Assembly (NCBI RefSeq): GCF_050624435.1
Contig: NC_134539.1
Location: forward strand, 124,005,025 to 124,069,024
Reading direction: 5' to 3'
DNA: 64,000 nucleotides
Origin: Tenrec ecaudatus
Lineage: Eukaryota > Chordata > Mammalia > Afrosoricida > Tenrecidae
Shown one piece after another: positions 13,361 through 45,108 of the stretch (the stretch's first letter is position 1; the number at the start of each line of letters is the position of its first letter). A program made the translations under genes and the position numbers. A model generated the notes under the pieces. That model searched no databases, was not told where the DNA came from, and saw only the letters and a program-made list of their open reading frames with translations.

Positions 13361-13904
13361 CAGCGGTTCTCAGCCTGTGGGGCCAGACCCCTGGGGGGGG
13401 GTCCAGTAGAATGACCCTTTCACATATTTCCGATGGTCTTAGGAACCAAGACACCGCTCCTCTATCCGTCTCCAGGCGGGTCCGCCCACATGCAGATATG
13501 GTGAGCTGATCTGGTGAGAAAGAAGCTATCTCAGCCTTCACACTGACGCTGGCTCTTTCCGTATACAGACTGTCCCAAAATGTAGCAATGTCGTTTACTG
13601 TTGTTATATTAGACAGTTACCCATGCTACACCACGCTTCCAGACAAACCTTCATTTATTTGTCATTAGAAATAAATATTTCACAATATAGAATTACAGAT
13701 TGTTTTTGTGATGAATCACTGTGCTATGTTCAATTTGTAACAATGAAACTACATCCTGCATATCAGATATTTACATGACGATTCATGACAGTCGCAAAAT
13801 GACAGTGATGAAGGAGCAGTGGAAATAATGTCATGGCTGGGGGTCACCACCACATGAGGAACTGTCTGAAAGGGTCGCGGCCTGAGGAAGGTTGAGAACC
13901 GCTG
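13361..13904. mobile_element. SPIN-type hAT transposon with perfect 8-bp target duplication
   Basis: Inverted ends CAGCGGTTCTCAGCCTG and GGTTGAGAACCGCTG bound a 544-bp element. The 8-bp sequence TGCTAGAC flanks it exactly on both sides (13353-13360 and 13905-13912), the signature of hAT insertion. Internal marks TTTTTGTGATGAATCACTGTG, GTTCAATTTGTAACAATGAA and GGTCACCACCACATGAGGAA are those of SPIN elements. No transposase frame is present, so it is non-autonomous. Confidence 0.93.
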
Positions 13905-15562
13905 TGCTAGACCAGACTTACTCAGCCTGGTGCCTCTATGTCTCTGCACAGACTGCTTCCTCTGCCAGGAAGTACCCCCCACCCTTTTGGTCCACTGGGT
14001 GAGCACCCACATACTCAGCCTCCAAAAACTTCTCAAGTCACCTCCAGGGAAACCTTCCCATGGCCTCCCACAGGCCCTTCAAAGACCAGCCTCATCACAG
14101 CACGGCACCAGGGTGCTCCCCCATAGAGGTGGGGAGCCTGTCACACCCATTCCTGCGCTCTCCACACCCGGTGCAGTGCCTGGCACCAAGTGACTCTTAA
14201 GACTGGTGGAATAGATAAATGAGGGGATGCATGGTTAGGTGGGTGAAGTGATGGACAGACAAGTAGAGCTTGTCAAGACAGGGCCCACAGCTCCACTGAA
14301 CTGAGACCACCCCTGAACTTCACACCAGGCCTTTCTCTTGGGGCAAAGAGTGCACGAAACTTCAATCACCCACTTGACGGGTGTGCCTTGAATTGTGGGT
14401 GCACGAGTGGAACTCCTACCCATTAATGTCCGGAACCAAAGATTTCCTTCATAAGCACTTGATTCAAAGCAAAGGAGCGCATCTTTAGTGAGAAACCTAG
14501 CAAGTTTAAGGAATGGCAGCTGGTGCTGGGAAACAGCCCAAAAGTGCTTTCAACAAGTAGGTGTGCTATTCCATTGATCGCTGATGCCAGTACCTCACCT
14601 ACATTTCCATAAATGCCGAAGGTTCTTTCTGTAGGTCCTGGAGATGTCAGCTGTGGAGAGGGAAGTGCGGGCAGCCCCCACCCCCAGTAGGAATTCCCCT
14701 TTTCTTGCCGGAGACCTTGGGGACCGTGGCCTGTACAATCATCCAAGGAAACCACGCTCTGTTCCCCTGGCGCGCAGACGTGCTATTTAGGAGAAAGAGA
14801 ATTCGCGTGAGTGTTGGAATCACTGTGAGTGAGAAGCAAGTTCTAGACCGGGAGTTCCATCTCCTTGGGGGTCGGGGGAGGGACTCCAGGCGTCACCTTA
14901 GCACCTGTCGGGCCCACTTCCCCTTCAGCTGTTCCTCCGGACCAGATGGGCTGAGAGGCACAGGGTCATGGCCTGAGCTTGCCGTTGCCTCGAACCCTCA
15001 GAACCCCTGCTGGCCGGTCGCAGAGAAGCAGCGGAGCTCGCTCTGTGTCCCTGGGTCCTTGCTGGGGAGAGGACGAACTCCCACGAATCTCATGACTCAA
15101 GGTCTCCGTCTTAACCAGCCTCATCTCGGAACGATCTCTTTCCTCTCTCCAGCGCTCTGCTTAATGCCAGCATGGGGCGACCGAGCTGGGAGGGCAACAC
15201 CGAGTGAGAAGGGCCAAGCCCGGTGGCAGATGGGAGCTTGTAGAGGGGGGCCTCCTGGGAGGCAGGAGGGACCTGCAGGGATACAGAGGGCAAGAAGGAG
15301 ACTCCCGAGGCACTGCGTACAGGACCAAAGGCTACTCTCTTAGTCTGGGGTTTGGAAGCAGGCAAGGAGGCCTCTGCACCGACTGCTCTGGAACCCAGGG
15401 CTTCCCCAGTGGAAAGGGCAGGGACGGGGACTAGCTTCCTCGGGGCAATGCACTGACTGGGTCCACACCCGTGGCACCTGCTCAGCGCAGCAGGGAAGGA
15501 TCCTTCCTGCTGCTCCCGCAGCCCCCCTAACCCCGGTCCTTCTCTCTGCTGTCTCCCTGCAG

Positions 15563-31318
<15,756 letters not shown>

Positions 31319-32754
31319 GTCTTTCAGATCTGGCTCCAATCAAGACTGGACTTTGGATGACTCAGGCCCCCCAGGCAGAATCCTGCTCCTGGGAGAAGAA
31401 GGGACCTCAGCCGGCCAGCCCCCCTCTTTTGCTCTACTTCCTGGCACCACTGGAAGAGGAGTGGTTACGGTGGGTGGTGGGAGGTGCTGTTTCCTGCTCC
31501 CGGCTTTGGAGCGAGGGCTCCCCGCTTATCTACAGGACACATCTCCAGAGCAGTGAAGTGTGAGTCCAGCTAGCCACTGCCTGTGTGTATGTGGGGGTGG
31601 GGGTGGGGGCTAGCTCCCAGGAAGGGCAGGTGTCTTTGAAGGCAGGAAGCTAGAGATGGAAATCAAGGGTGTTACAGAGGTGCTGCTACCTCCCTGAGCC
31701 CCACGGGGTCCCCATCATCCCAGAGGCCTGTCCGGACAACCAGTGGCTTCAGCTGGCTGCTGTTGACCCTTTCTCACGGCCTTTTGCTGATGAGCGGGGG
31801 CTCGAGCCCTGGTCCTCGTGCTCGCTTGAACTGCATCAGGGACAGCCCTATCGTTTTCCTTCTTTGAAAAGGACCAAGAGCAGAGATGAGCCCTGAGCCC
31901 TGAAAAGTGGGGTCTCTGAAGCTTCCCAAGGCAGCGCCTCCCTGGTGCATAAGGGAGGATGGTGTCGCCGCCCCTTGTTCTCAAATGGACAGTGGCTGTA
32001 TTAAGTCACGGGGTAGCCAGAGTGTGGTGCACTGTCCCCGAGGTGGGTACAGCATCCTGAGGAACCTGGAATGACAGTCTCTGATCTTCAGACTCCTTGT
32101 CATCCTTGCCACTCCAATCCCTCTGGGGACTGCCGCTGGGGCCAGGGTGGGAGGGGAACGACTCTCCTTGGAGAGCTCTCTTCTCAAAGTCCCAAAGCAG
32201 GTGGACAGTGGAGGACTTTAGCAGGGCTTCCCCTGGGAAGGGAGAGGCTGGAGGAATGAAGGTGAAAGAGGCAGACGCACAGCTGAGCAGGACAGACAGG
32301 CAGGGATGTTTCTTCTCTGAGTAGGGAGGTGAGCCAAGTAAAAGCCAACTGTGGCCCTGAGGCTTGGAGGCCAGAGGCCTAGCTCCCTAGTATAAGCCAT
32401 ACAGGCAGGGACCTACAGGGAGCAGATGTGCACGAAGGTGGAGGGGGAGCACAGAGTCTGGCCTGGGCTGCTGGTAGCCGAGTGGGCAAGGGCTGAGAGG
32501 TCTCCCGAGGGTGACATTCACTCCAGGGCAGCCTGGTCATTGCTGGCCCCTCAGGCATTATCCCATTTGGAATGTGAATGTGGGGGCATGATGGGCACAG
32601 GGTCCCCCACCTGGGAGCGTCCTTTCCTCCGAGTCAGTGGGGAGACTAGCACCTAGGCACCCACATGGGTATTTATATCTGAACCAGACAGAAAGACGCT
32701 TGAATCAGGCACTACGTTGAGAAATGTATTTATTTGCTAATATATTTATCCACA

Positions 32755-32760
32755 AATACA
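32755..32760 (+). terminator. RNF43: Candidate RNF43 polyadenylation signal (AATACA variant)
   Basis: An AATACA hexamer follows three ATTTA-type AU-rich motifs (32726-32750) and is followed within 20 bp by a strong GT-rich stretch (TCTTGTGGTTTTGTTC). That is the layout of a cleavage site, 1.4 kb after the stop codon. An alternative is AATAAA at 33298, but that lies beyond an inserted repeat. Evidence is context only. Confidence 0.4.
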
Positions 32761-32794
32761 ATTTGGTCTTGTGGTTTTGTTCTGGAACCGCTGC

Positions 32795-33215
32795 TGCCTT
32801 AGGTGGGGTTCTCCAGAAAAGCAGAAGCTGTGAAGTTTATGCCTATCTATGTACACAGGGAGATTCCCATCAAGGGTGTGGTTCACATAGCTGTCGGGTG
32901 GGCAACTGCCAAGTCTGTGGGTCGGATGTCAGGCGAGAGGCTTCTCCTGACTCACACTTGGAGCTTCAGCGGCTGATGAACCCCAGATGGGCAGGTCAGG
33001 GGCAGGTTTCTGGCTGCACAGCCGAATGAATCCAAGGTCAGCCCATAAGATGCCAGGCTGCTGAAGACTCCCAGAATCAGATCTCATCGTGGAAGTGATT
33101 ACATTGTGTTAAATCTCATCCTGAGGGATCACTACATTTTAACTTCCAAACCACTGAGAATCCTGGCCCTACCAAGTTGACAGAAAACCATTAACCGTCA
33201 CAGTTGTCATTCAGG
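32795..33215 (+). mobile_element. Old interspersed repeat, unclassified
   Basis: GGGTTCTCCAGAAAAGCAGAAG ... CAACTGCCAAGTCTGTGGGTCGGATG ... CACAGCCGAATGAATCCAAGGTC ... CCAAGTTGACAGAAAACCATTAACCGTCACAG is a pattern repeated in many mammalian genomes. I cannot name the family with confidence. Confidence 0.5.
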
Positions 33216-33389
33216 GTAACAACTCCATCTCCTACATTCACAGATTTCTGACAGCGGGCTGAGTTGCAAAAGGATACCACCCGACTTAGCAGGGCTTAAT
33301 AAAACAAGGCGGAAGCAGGACGAGGGTCTCGTCCATGATCTTTATTATTGCTGTTGATGGAGAGCAAGGCCCTCCAGGAGGTGGACTGT

Positions 33390-33515
33390 CCCAGTGGCTG
33401 CAACGATGTGCTTCAGCTTTGGAACAGTTGCCAGGCTGGCACAGGGCCGGGCAGTGTTCCGCTCAGGGTCGCTGTGAGTCAGAAGCAACTCAATGGCACC
33501 TGACAGCAAGAGTCG
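33390..33515 (+). mobile_element. RTE/AfroSINE-type 3' end
   Basis: GTGGCTGCAACGATGTGCTTC ... CAGGGCCGGGCAGTGTTCCG ... GGGTCGCTGTGAGTCAGAAGC ... GATGGCACCTGACAGC type tail, the form shared by afrotherian RTE LINEs. Confidence 0.65.
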
Positions 33516-33849
33516 GCTTTCCTGTGCCACATTTCAGATGCTTTGTTGACTTTGTGACCTTGGGCAAGTGCTCTCAGTTTTCCATCCATAGCGGAACGTT
33601 ATTATTCAGTGACAGAGAACCACCAAAGCCCAGTTCAGGAGCCCATCTGAGAAACGTTCCATGTGGAGGCCTAGCTAGAGGATACAACACACACACTATT
33701 TGTATCCCAAAGCTCCCGTGCAGATAAACGGGAAGAACGCACGGGAGCACAGTGCCGATCAGAGCTCCGCGAGGCCAGGAGAGGGCCCCCCAGGGGTTCT
33801 GATAGATGAGGTTGGGCGTTTGACAGAGAAAGCAAGGCATTTAGCTTCC

Positions 33850-34062
33850 TATTATATGAAGCCTAAGCGTTGGATTGCTAACCCCAAGGTCAGGGGTTCG
33901 AATACGCCAGCAATGGAATGCCAACCACAAGGTCAGCGACTGGAACCCTCTGGAGGCAGACAGATGACACTTTCTGCTCCCGCGGACCTCGAAGGGGCAG
34001 TCCTACCCTGCCCCACGGGGCCACCGGAAGTCAGGGTCACCTCGAGGGCAGTGGCGACACAG
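33850..34062 (+). mobile_element. AfroSINE copy
   Basis: GCGTTGGATTGCTAACCCCAAGGTCAGGGGTTCGAATACG head, body ACACTTTCTGCTCCCG, tail CCACCGGAAGTCAGGGTCACC. It ends about 90 bp before the SUPT4H1 CpG island. Confidence 0.8.
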
Positions 34063-34149
34063 TGGAAAAATAAGAGGGCAGCGAATCCCCTGCAGATGTT
34101 CTTACGCCAAGGAACTGTGTCTAAACGTCAGAAGCCGGAATGGGAGCTT

Positions 34150-38983
<4,834 letters not shown>

Positions 38984-39238
38984 CACCATGCAAGACCACC
39001 CGCGCCTGCCCCTGCGCTTCCTCCTGTGGAGCACACGTGCGGAACTTCATTCCTCCCGACCTCTCAGCTCTGGGCGCAGCCAAGGGGCCGTTGAAAGAGA
39101 GCAGTGCAGGGGACCCCTGGACACTTTACCATCTCGGACTGCAGCAGGGGTTTGGGCTGGTGATTAACAGACTGCCTTGGGGAGGGAGTAGCCCAGCTGT
39201 TGCCTTGCCCATGGGTAGGACTCTGGGGACCAAATGCT

Positions 39239-39244
39239 AATAAA
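39239..39244 (+). terminator. SUPT4H1: SUPT4H1 polyadenylation signal AATAAA
   Basis: A canonical AATAAA lies 256 bp after the stop codon, giving a short 3' UTR. A further AATAAA lies near 39524 and could serve a longer form. Confidence 0.75.
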
Positions 39245-39639
39245 CTTGAGCCCCTAAGAAAGTTCCTAAACCCATGAGTCATACCTCATTTCCATCTCCC
39301 TTTCTCTTCGTTGGGGATAGTCTCACTCCTTGCCCTGGAAGCACCCTCCCCCCAAAGCAAAGGCCTTTTGCTCCCTGCTGCTCGTTTGAGCCCCTGGGGT
39401 TGTTGTCTTAGTGCGATTCCCTGGTCTCATTGGAAGAACGCTGTCCTGCGCTAGGTAACTGCACCAGCCTGGTTAGCAGTCCCAGGGGGTCACCTGATTG
39501 ACCAAAGTGGACTGCTAATTTTGGAATAAAAACTTCATGGTAAGTTCTCATTGAGATGGATTAAGTGAGCATGACCGCTTTGGTCAGTTTCACATTCATT
39601 AGGTGATACTGAGTCACTGCAGGCCCCACGTACCACACC

Positions 39640-40036
39640 ACCACAGCCTGCCGGGTCCTTCCCCGCCTCAGTCGATGCTGTTGGAGCCCAGTGCTGCGGT
39701 CACTGGTCACTCCGTCTCACTGAGGGTCTTCCTCGTGTGTGTCCACCAGGGACTGCTTTCTTCCTGGTGACATGCAGGAGGTCTGACCATCCTCCCTTCA
39801 AAGCAGCTTTCTGGCTGTAGTCCTTCCGAGATAGGTGTTCATTTTGGCAGTCCGTGGTCTAATCAAACCACACTGCTGCCCTGCAGGACAGGGTAGAAAC
39901 GCCCCTGAGTTTCTGAGACTAACTCCATGGGAGTAAAATGCTCTGTCTTTCTCCTGAGTAGCTGGCTGGCTGGCTTTGAACTGCTGACCTTGAGGTTAGC
40001 AGCCCAACACTTAATCCACTGTGCCACCAGGGCTGC
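39640..40036 (-). mobile_element. AfroSINE with RTE-like extension
   Basis: On the minus strand the tRNA-like head (CCCTGGTGGCACAGTGGATT... , then TCAGCAGTTCAAA) begins at 40036. The body continues through the usual AGTTTCTGAGAC-like part. Beyond about 39870 it runs into sequence resembling the 3' region of afrotherian RTE elements (TCTTCCTC...CCAGGGACTG...GGCTGTAGTCCTTCC). This may be one extended SINE or a SINE abutting an RTE fragment. Confidence 0.7.
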
Positions 40037-40337
40037 TTGCAGTCTATCAGGACTCCAGGAAGCCCTCCAAACGTGCTGCGCTCTTTTGGTCTTGGCCGCA
40101 GAAGTGAGATGTGAGAGGGAACGTCATCCTTTGGGAAGGGTCAGCCCCGCCGTGGCTCCACGCCCTGCCTTCAGAAGTCACCTGCAGCAAAGGTGGCTGT
40201 CCTCCAAGCCCAGAGGAAGTGGCTGGGGCACCGCGGCTGAAAGGCGGAAACCACCGGCACTGGTCGAATGAGGCGCCTAAAAATTGTCTCCCGCAGATGC
40301 AGGCGTGGGTTAGGAACCACTAGTGCAGCGAGCGGTT

Positions 40338-40529
40338 CAGCGGTTCTCAACCTGTGGGTCTCCACCCCTTGGGGGGTCGGACAACCCTTTCACAGGGCTC
40401 ACCCAGTTCATACCAGTAGCGAAATGACAGTGATGAAGTAGCAACGAACATAATGATCTGTTTGGGCGTCACCCGACACGAGGAACTGTCTGAAAGGGTC
40501 TCGGCGTTGAGGAAGGTGGAGCACCCCTG
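40338..40529. mobile_element. SPIN-like hAT copy
   Basis: CAGCGGTTCTCAACCTGTGG and GGGGGGTCGGACAACCCTTTC at the left, CACGAGGAACTGTCTGAAAGG and GAGGAAGGTGGAGCACCCCTG at the right. A short non-autonomous copy; no clear target duplication. Confidence 0.88.
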
Positions 40530-42224
40530 CTCTCGTGGTTTGGGAACCGCTGCTAACCCAAGCGGGCCACTAGACCGATTCCCGCGTTTAGTAGTACACT
40601 GGAAGTTCTAGTAACAACACCGCAACTCAGGCTCAGTTCCTATCCATGGTCCAGTTCTCACACGGGCACGAAGCAATTGAAAATACTCTGGCTTGGGGTC
40701 AACCGGTTCATGGAGAAATTCCACTTTCACTCTGTCTTTCTGGGAGCCTTGTGCACACCACCAACCAAAAGAGTGGGGAAAACACTGCAAACCTCGCCGG
40801 CAGCCTGAGCACAGACCCTCGGCAGAGGTGCCTGCACCAGGGCTCTTTTCCCACCTGGGGCTGCTAGCGAGTCAGCTGCTGGTCACCGGCGCCTGCATTG
40901 TGCGGGAAGGAGGGGAGAAGCTGACTAGCCCCCCTGCTCCCTTGGGAAGGCAGCTGGACGCCCACAGGTCCTCAGCAGCGTTTCCCTTGTGTCTTCAAAC
41001 TCTGGCCCCACTTTCAGACCCAGTGTGAAGGGTTTCCCAGCTCAGCGAACAAGAGGCTCCCGAGAGATGGCTCCCCTTGAAGGCCGGGTTTGCACTTCAT
41101 CTGCAGGGCCGGGGCGGCGCTGCACCAGGCCGAGTGCATCCTGGAGGCCTGGAGTGGGTCTGGGCAGGAGTGCGGAGGCTGTCGGCCACACCACTTTCAC
41201 TGGCTTTCTCAAAAGTCCCCTGGAAAGCCCCAGCTGCCGTCCTGCGTGTCTGACCCGGACGTGGCTGCTCGGTGAGAATGGAAACAGTTGCAGGGAGGGG
41301 TGGCACGAGGAGCTGTGAACAAATAACCACACTGGGACGGCCTCAGCCCCACACCGAGTGAGGGCCGTAACTGTCAAGTCGCACAGGAAGCGAAAGACAG
41401 GCACCAGTGCTTGTGGGGGTGGGGGGGCCGGTGGCGGCGACTTCTGGATTCTTCCGTGGATTCCTGCGCCCAAGGGAGGCGGCTGCTGAATTCGTATGCC
41501 TCCTCCGGGCCTTGACCTTCCATGTGGTGGCTCTTTGCAGGCCAGACAGGAAATTTCAAGAAGGCACAGAGTCCCATTCCCCACTGGGAGCCCAAAGAAG
41601 CTTGAGACAGACCATGGTTCAGGGCTCCCCGGGAATGAGGTTCTCAAGGGCTGGTACTGCTGCCCTGCACTTGGCAGCCCTTGTGGGCCATGTGTTCACT
41701 CCGCCTCTCAGAGCTCGTCCTTTCTGCCTGCTGATGCTCAGAACCTACTCTGGAGGCTGCAGCTTCTTGCTTAGTAGTCGTTTGCAGTCAAGCAAGGTTC
41801 TCTCATCCAAGGACAGAGTCAAGTCAGAAACCAGGAACAGTGGCCTAGCTGCCCTCTTGCCTGCTCACCCGCCATACTCCACAGCCCACCCACCGCCTGC
41901 CGTGGGTCTAGAACCTCTTGTCCCAAATCTTGGGTCGTGGTGGGATTAGGTGAGCAAGAGTCAAAATATTCTGGGCTTAAGAGGGAAATCCTTTCTCTAA
42001 GGATACTGGACGTGGGCTGGTGAAGTCAGGCCTGAGTTCACCGGCTTTGGCGAAGTTCCACTCTTGTCTCTAATCCGCTACTCCCTCCTGCAGCCCCTCC
42101 CAGGCCCCTGATGTGTGTGCACGTGTGTGTCAGACAGATCATGCTTAAGAACCGGCGGATGGCGGCTTCATTCGTCTGGAAGGCAGCTTGATGTTGGTCA
42201 CCACTGTCTTTCATTTTAAGTGTC

Positions 42225-42365
42225 CTTTCACCGTTAGTCAGAGGCTTTCACAGCCACCGTCTCCTAAGAGCCTCACAGAACCTCCGAGGCACAGTTAACA
42301 TCCAGCTTAATGATGGGGACTGAGCTTCAAAGAGTTCACGTGATCGGGCCACAATGAAGTTACCC
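42225..42365 (+). repeat. MIR fragment
   Basis: CTCCTAAGAGCCTCACAGAACC ... TAATGATGGGGACTGAGCTTCAAAGAG ... resembles MIR 3' half. Diverged. Confidence 0.45.
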
Positions 42366-45069
42366 GATCTCGCTCAAAACGTACACTGCCCATACCCAAT
42401 GGCAGGACTCCTGAACCTGGCAGTTCTCCCCAGGGGCAGAAGGTTTGCTCCTTTCGTGCACCCACAAACCAGAAGACATAAAACAGAACCATTAGCTTAA
42501 TGGTGAGTGAAAGTTACGTATCTGTACACTTTGAGCCCCACCAACCTCCTCACCCCCACCCCCACCATCATCTCTAAAATTAGCTTCGGAGAAGACTACA
42601 ATGAGTGGAAATGGCCCAGGGTGGGGATCTTTGAGCTTACTAAGGAACCTTTGGGCAGAAGACTGGGAAACTCCCCATTCTCCGGTGCCCACCCACCTGC
42701 GCCTACTATTCCCACGGGCCTCCAGCTTCTGATCTCTTCTCTTGTTTTTTTCCTTCCCTCCCGGGCTCCCTCCACCTGCGTCAGCCCTTGCCCTTTGCAT
42801 CTGCCGCCTGGCTGTGGCATCTTCATATCCCACTGGAGCGCCGAGACGCTATGTCTCTCAGTGATGAAGATGTCTGTCTATCTCGGGGCCAAGTCCCTGC
42901 CTCCATCCCTCACTAGCCTTGTGACTTCCAGGTGACTTTATTTCTCCACAATGAGGTTTCCTCTTTGTGAGATGCAGTTTACGAAGCTCCGGTGTCAGAC
43001 ACCAGGACCATCGTTCACAGGTGACGGAGAGCTGTAGCGGAGGCACGGAAGGGCCTGGGGCGTTGACGAGCGTCTGTCTCTCCATCTGATTGCATCAGTC
43101 CGCCTTCTGAAAATATGTCGAGTTACAAATGTACTTAGCTGTGCTCACTTTCCTGTGTACAGGCTACTCTCCAAATAGAAAGTTTACAAATGCAGCTGGT
43201 GGGCCCTGCCTGGGGGTAGTTGTGAGAATCAAATACATTAATTTAGATCAAAGCCGTTTGAGAGCTGTAACCTACTCTTATTATTAGTCAATTTTGTTGT
43301 CTAGCTGCTGTTTGGCGGCATGTGTGGCTGCCCCTCTTCTAGTCTTCTGAAATGGGAATGGAGGCCTGGTTGTAAGAACTGCTGTCTGGTGAGCCAGTAA
43401 GGCTTAGGTTTAGGAGAAAAGTACATGGCTGGCTGCTCAGTCTTGGGAAGGAGGGCGAGGCCAGAGTGTTGAGGCAGAGCCTGCACTCCAGGGCCGAGAG
43501 TGTCACCTAATGGGTGAGAGGACCTGGCCCCAGAGAGGTTGCTGACAGTGGTCTGGTCTCGGCGGGCCGGGGACTGACTCGGCTACTCTGCAGGCCCTCT
43601 GTATCCCCCCATGCCTCTGCTACCGCTATCCGTCGCCTAGCAGCCATTGTCCAGGTGTCTAGCACTCTAAAGATGCTTGTTCCTCTCAGCTTCAGGATCC
43701 CAGGCAGCTGGAACCCAGGGCACAGGAAGTGCTTCCTAGGCTGCTGGTACCAAGCTGCCTCTTGTCAGCCTCCCCTTCAGAGGGCAGGCCTGGGGCCTCA
43801 CTGACAGAGGGCTCCAAGCCCAAGAACTTTCCTTGGGGTCCATCCCGCCCCTGGCCCTGTACCAAGTCCTGGAGCTGGCAGCCCCATTCGGAGAACTTCC
43901 TGAGTGTCCTTATCAGCTGCTGCTGCTTCCTGCTGCCAGGGACCCTGCTGGGCAGCAGAGGGAAAGAGCAGCTTCAGACCCAGGGCCAGGGCCCCCCAGC
44001 TTCTCCTCAACCCAGCAAGTGCCACCCTGTCAGCTCCTCCCTCACCCCAGAATATACCTGGAAGGAAGTACTTACTCTGGGGCCCCCTAGCCGGAAGTGG
44101 GGTTTAACTGTCACCTCATCCCTGGGGACCTGAGTAGTAGGAGGCAGAGGGGAAATGCAAGTGCATGTGAGGGAGGGAGAAGAACTGGGAGAAGAGGCGA
44201 CAGCCAGCCTCCACCCACCTCCCTCCTGGGCCTGTGGGCTGGCACCATCACGGAGGTGGAGGAGGCAGCAGCCCCACCTGCTTTGGGCAGCTGAGGCTCT
44301 TCCCCAGCCCTGCACCAAAGAGGGGGGCAGGGAAATGGGGTGGGGGTGGAATCTCGGGCAGAAGGGTGAGGCACGGTTGGCAGCCGACTCAGCCTGGCTG
44401 GGAAAGCTGAAGTCAGGTCCAAGTGGGCCCTTGTCTGGGTAAAGAGGGCCGGTGCTCCGCTCTGCATCTGCGGCAGGAGGGACTGAAGCTAGATTCCCTC
44501 CCCCACGGGGACAGTGCTGGGTGCCCTTGCAAAGGCTGCGGCGGCGCAACCTCTGGGAGACAAGGAGCGCTGCAGGAGCAGCCTATTGCGTCAGGTGGGC
44601 AATTCCCAGGCTGGACCGGCTGCGCCCTGCTTGCTTCTGGTCCTCAGAGCCACCCCCAGGCACGCTCCTTCTCCCTTCCCAGAAGAGAGCTGACCAGAGT
44701 GGTTCCACCTTGCCCAAGGTGGGCTGCAGCTCAGGCCTTCCCCCTTGCACAACACTGCTGTCTGTCTGTCCTCAGAGCTGCCTGTGCCCTGTCCAGGCAG
44801 GACACCAGGACTCTAACTGGGGTGGGGGCAGGGAGTTTGGGTCTTCTTCCTTCTGCCCCTTGGAGCTCATCTGCAGGTGTGGCTCCTGGGGAGGTGGGGG
44901 TGAGGGGGTGTCTCTGACCTCACCACTGATGTCTCCCAGGGCCAGGGCTTCAACAACTCTCGTGCTCACCCACCCCCACACCCTCTCAGCGGGCCGGCTT
45001 CTCCCTCCCCCCTCCCCTGTGGGCCCCAAGCCTCTAAGGGAGCCGGAGCCCCATGACTTGGCTGCCTGC

Positions 45070-45108
45070 ACCCTATTGGCTAGCCCCAGAGCATTTGCCC
45101 TTATTTGG
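45070..45108 (+). promoter_or_regulatory. CCAAT box plus CArG box in intergenic DNA
   Basis: An inverted CCAAT (ATTGG at 45075-45079) lies 20 bp before a perfect SRF CArG box, CCTTATTTGG (45099-45108). No gene start is evident nearby, so this is at most a candidate enhancer or noncoding-RNA promoter. Confidence 0.3.

Larger units (their letters stand above)
1..15562 (+). other. RNF43: RNF43 intron 2, 3' portion
   Basis: No coding exon could be found here; the signal-peptide exon expected upstream of exon 3 is absent. The stretch holds two adjacent hAT transposons, two SPIN copies, several AfroSINEs, an RTE-like piece, two MIRs and single-copy DNA. Human RNF43 has a very long intron in this position, so this is read as its 3' end. 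Confidence 0.75.

Noticed and set aside
13361-13904. Transposase gene within the SPIN element
   Set aside because: Only short frames are present; the element is far below the length of an autonomous hAT transposon.
1-15562. RNF43 exon 2 (start codon and signal peptide)
   Set aside because: No segment encoding the expected [20 protein letters not shown]-like sequence was found in any frame, so the exon must be upstream of the window.
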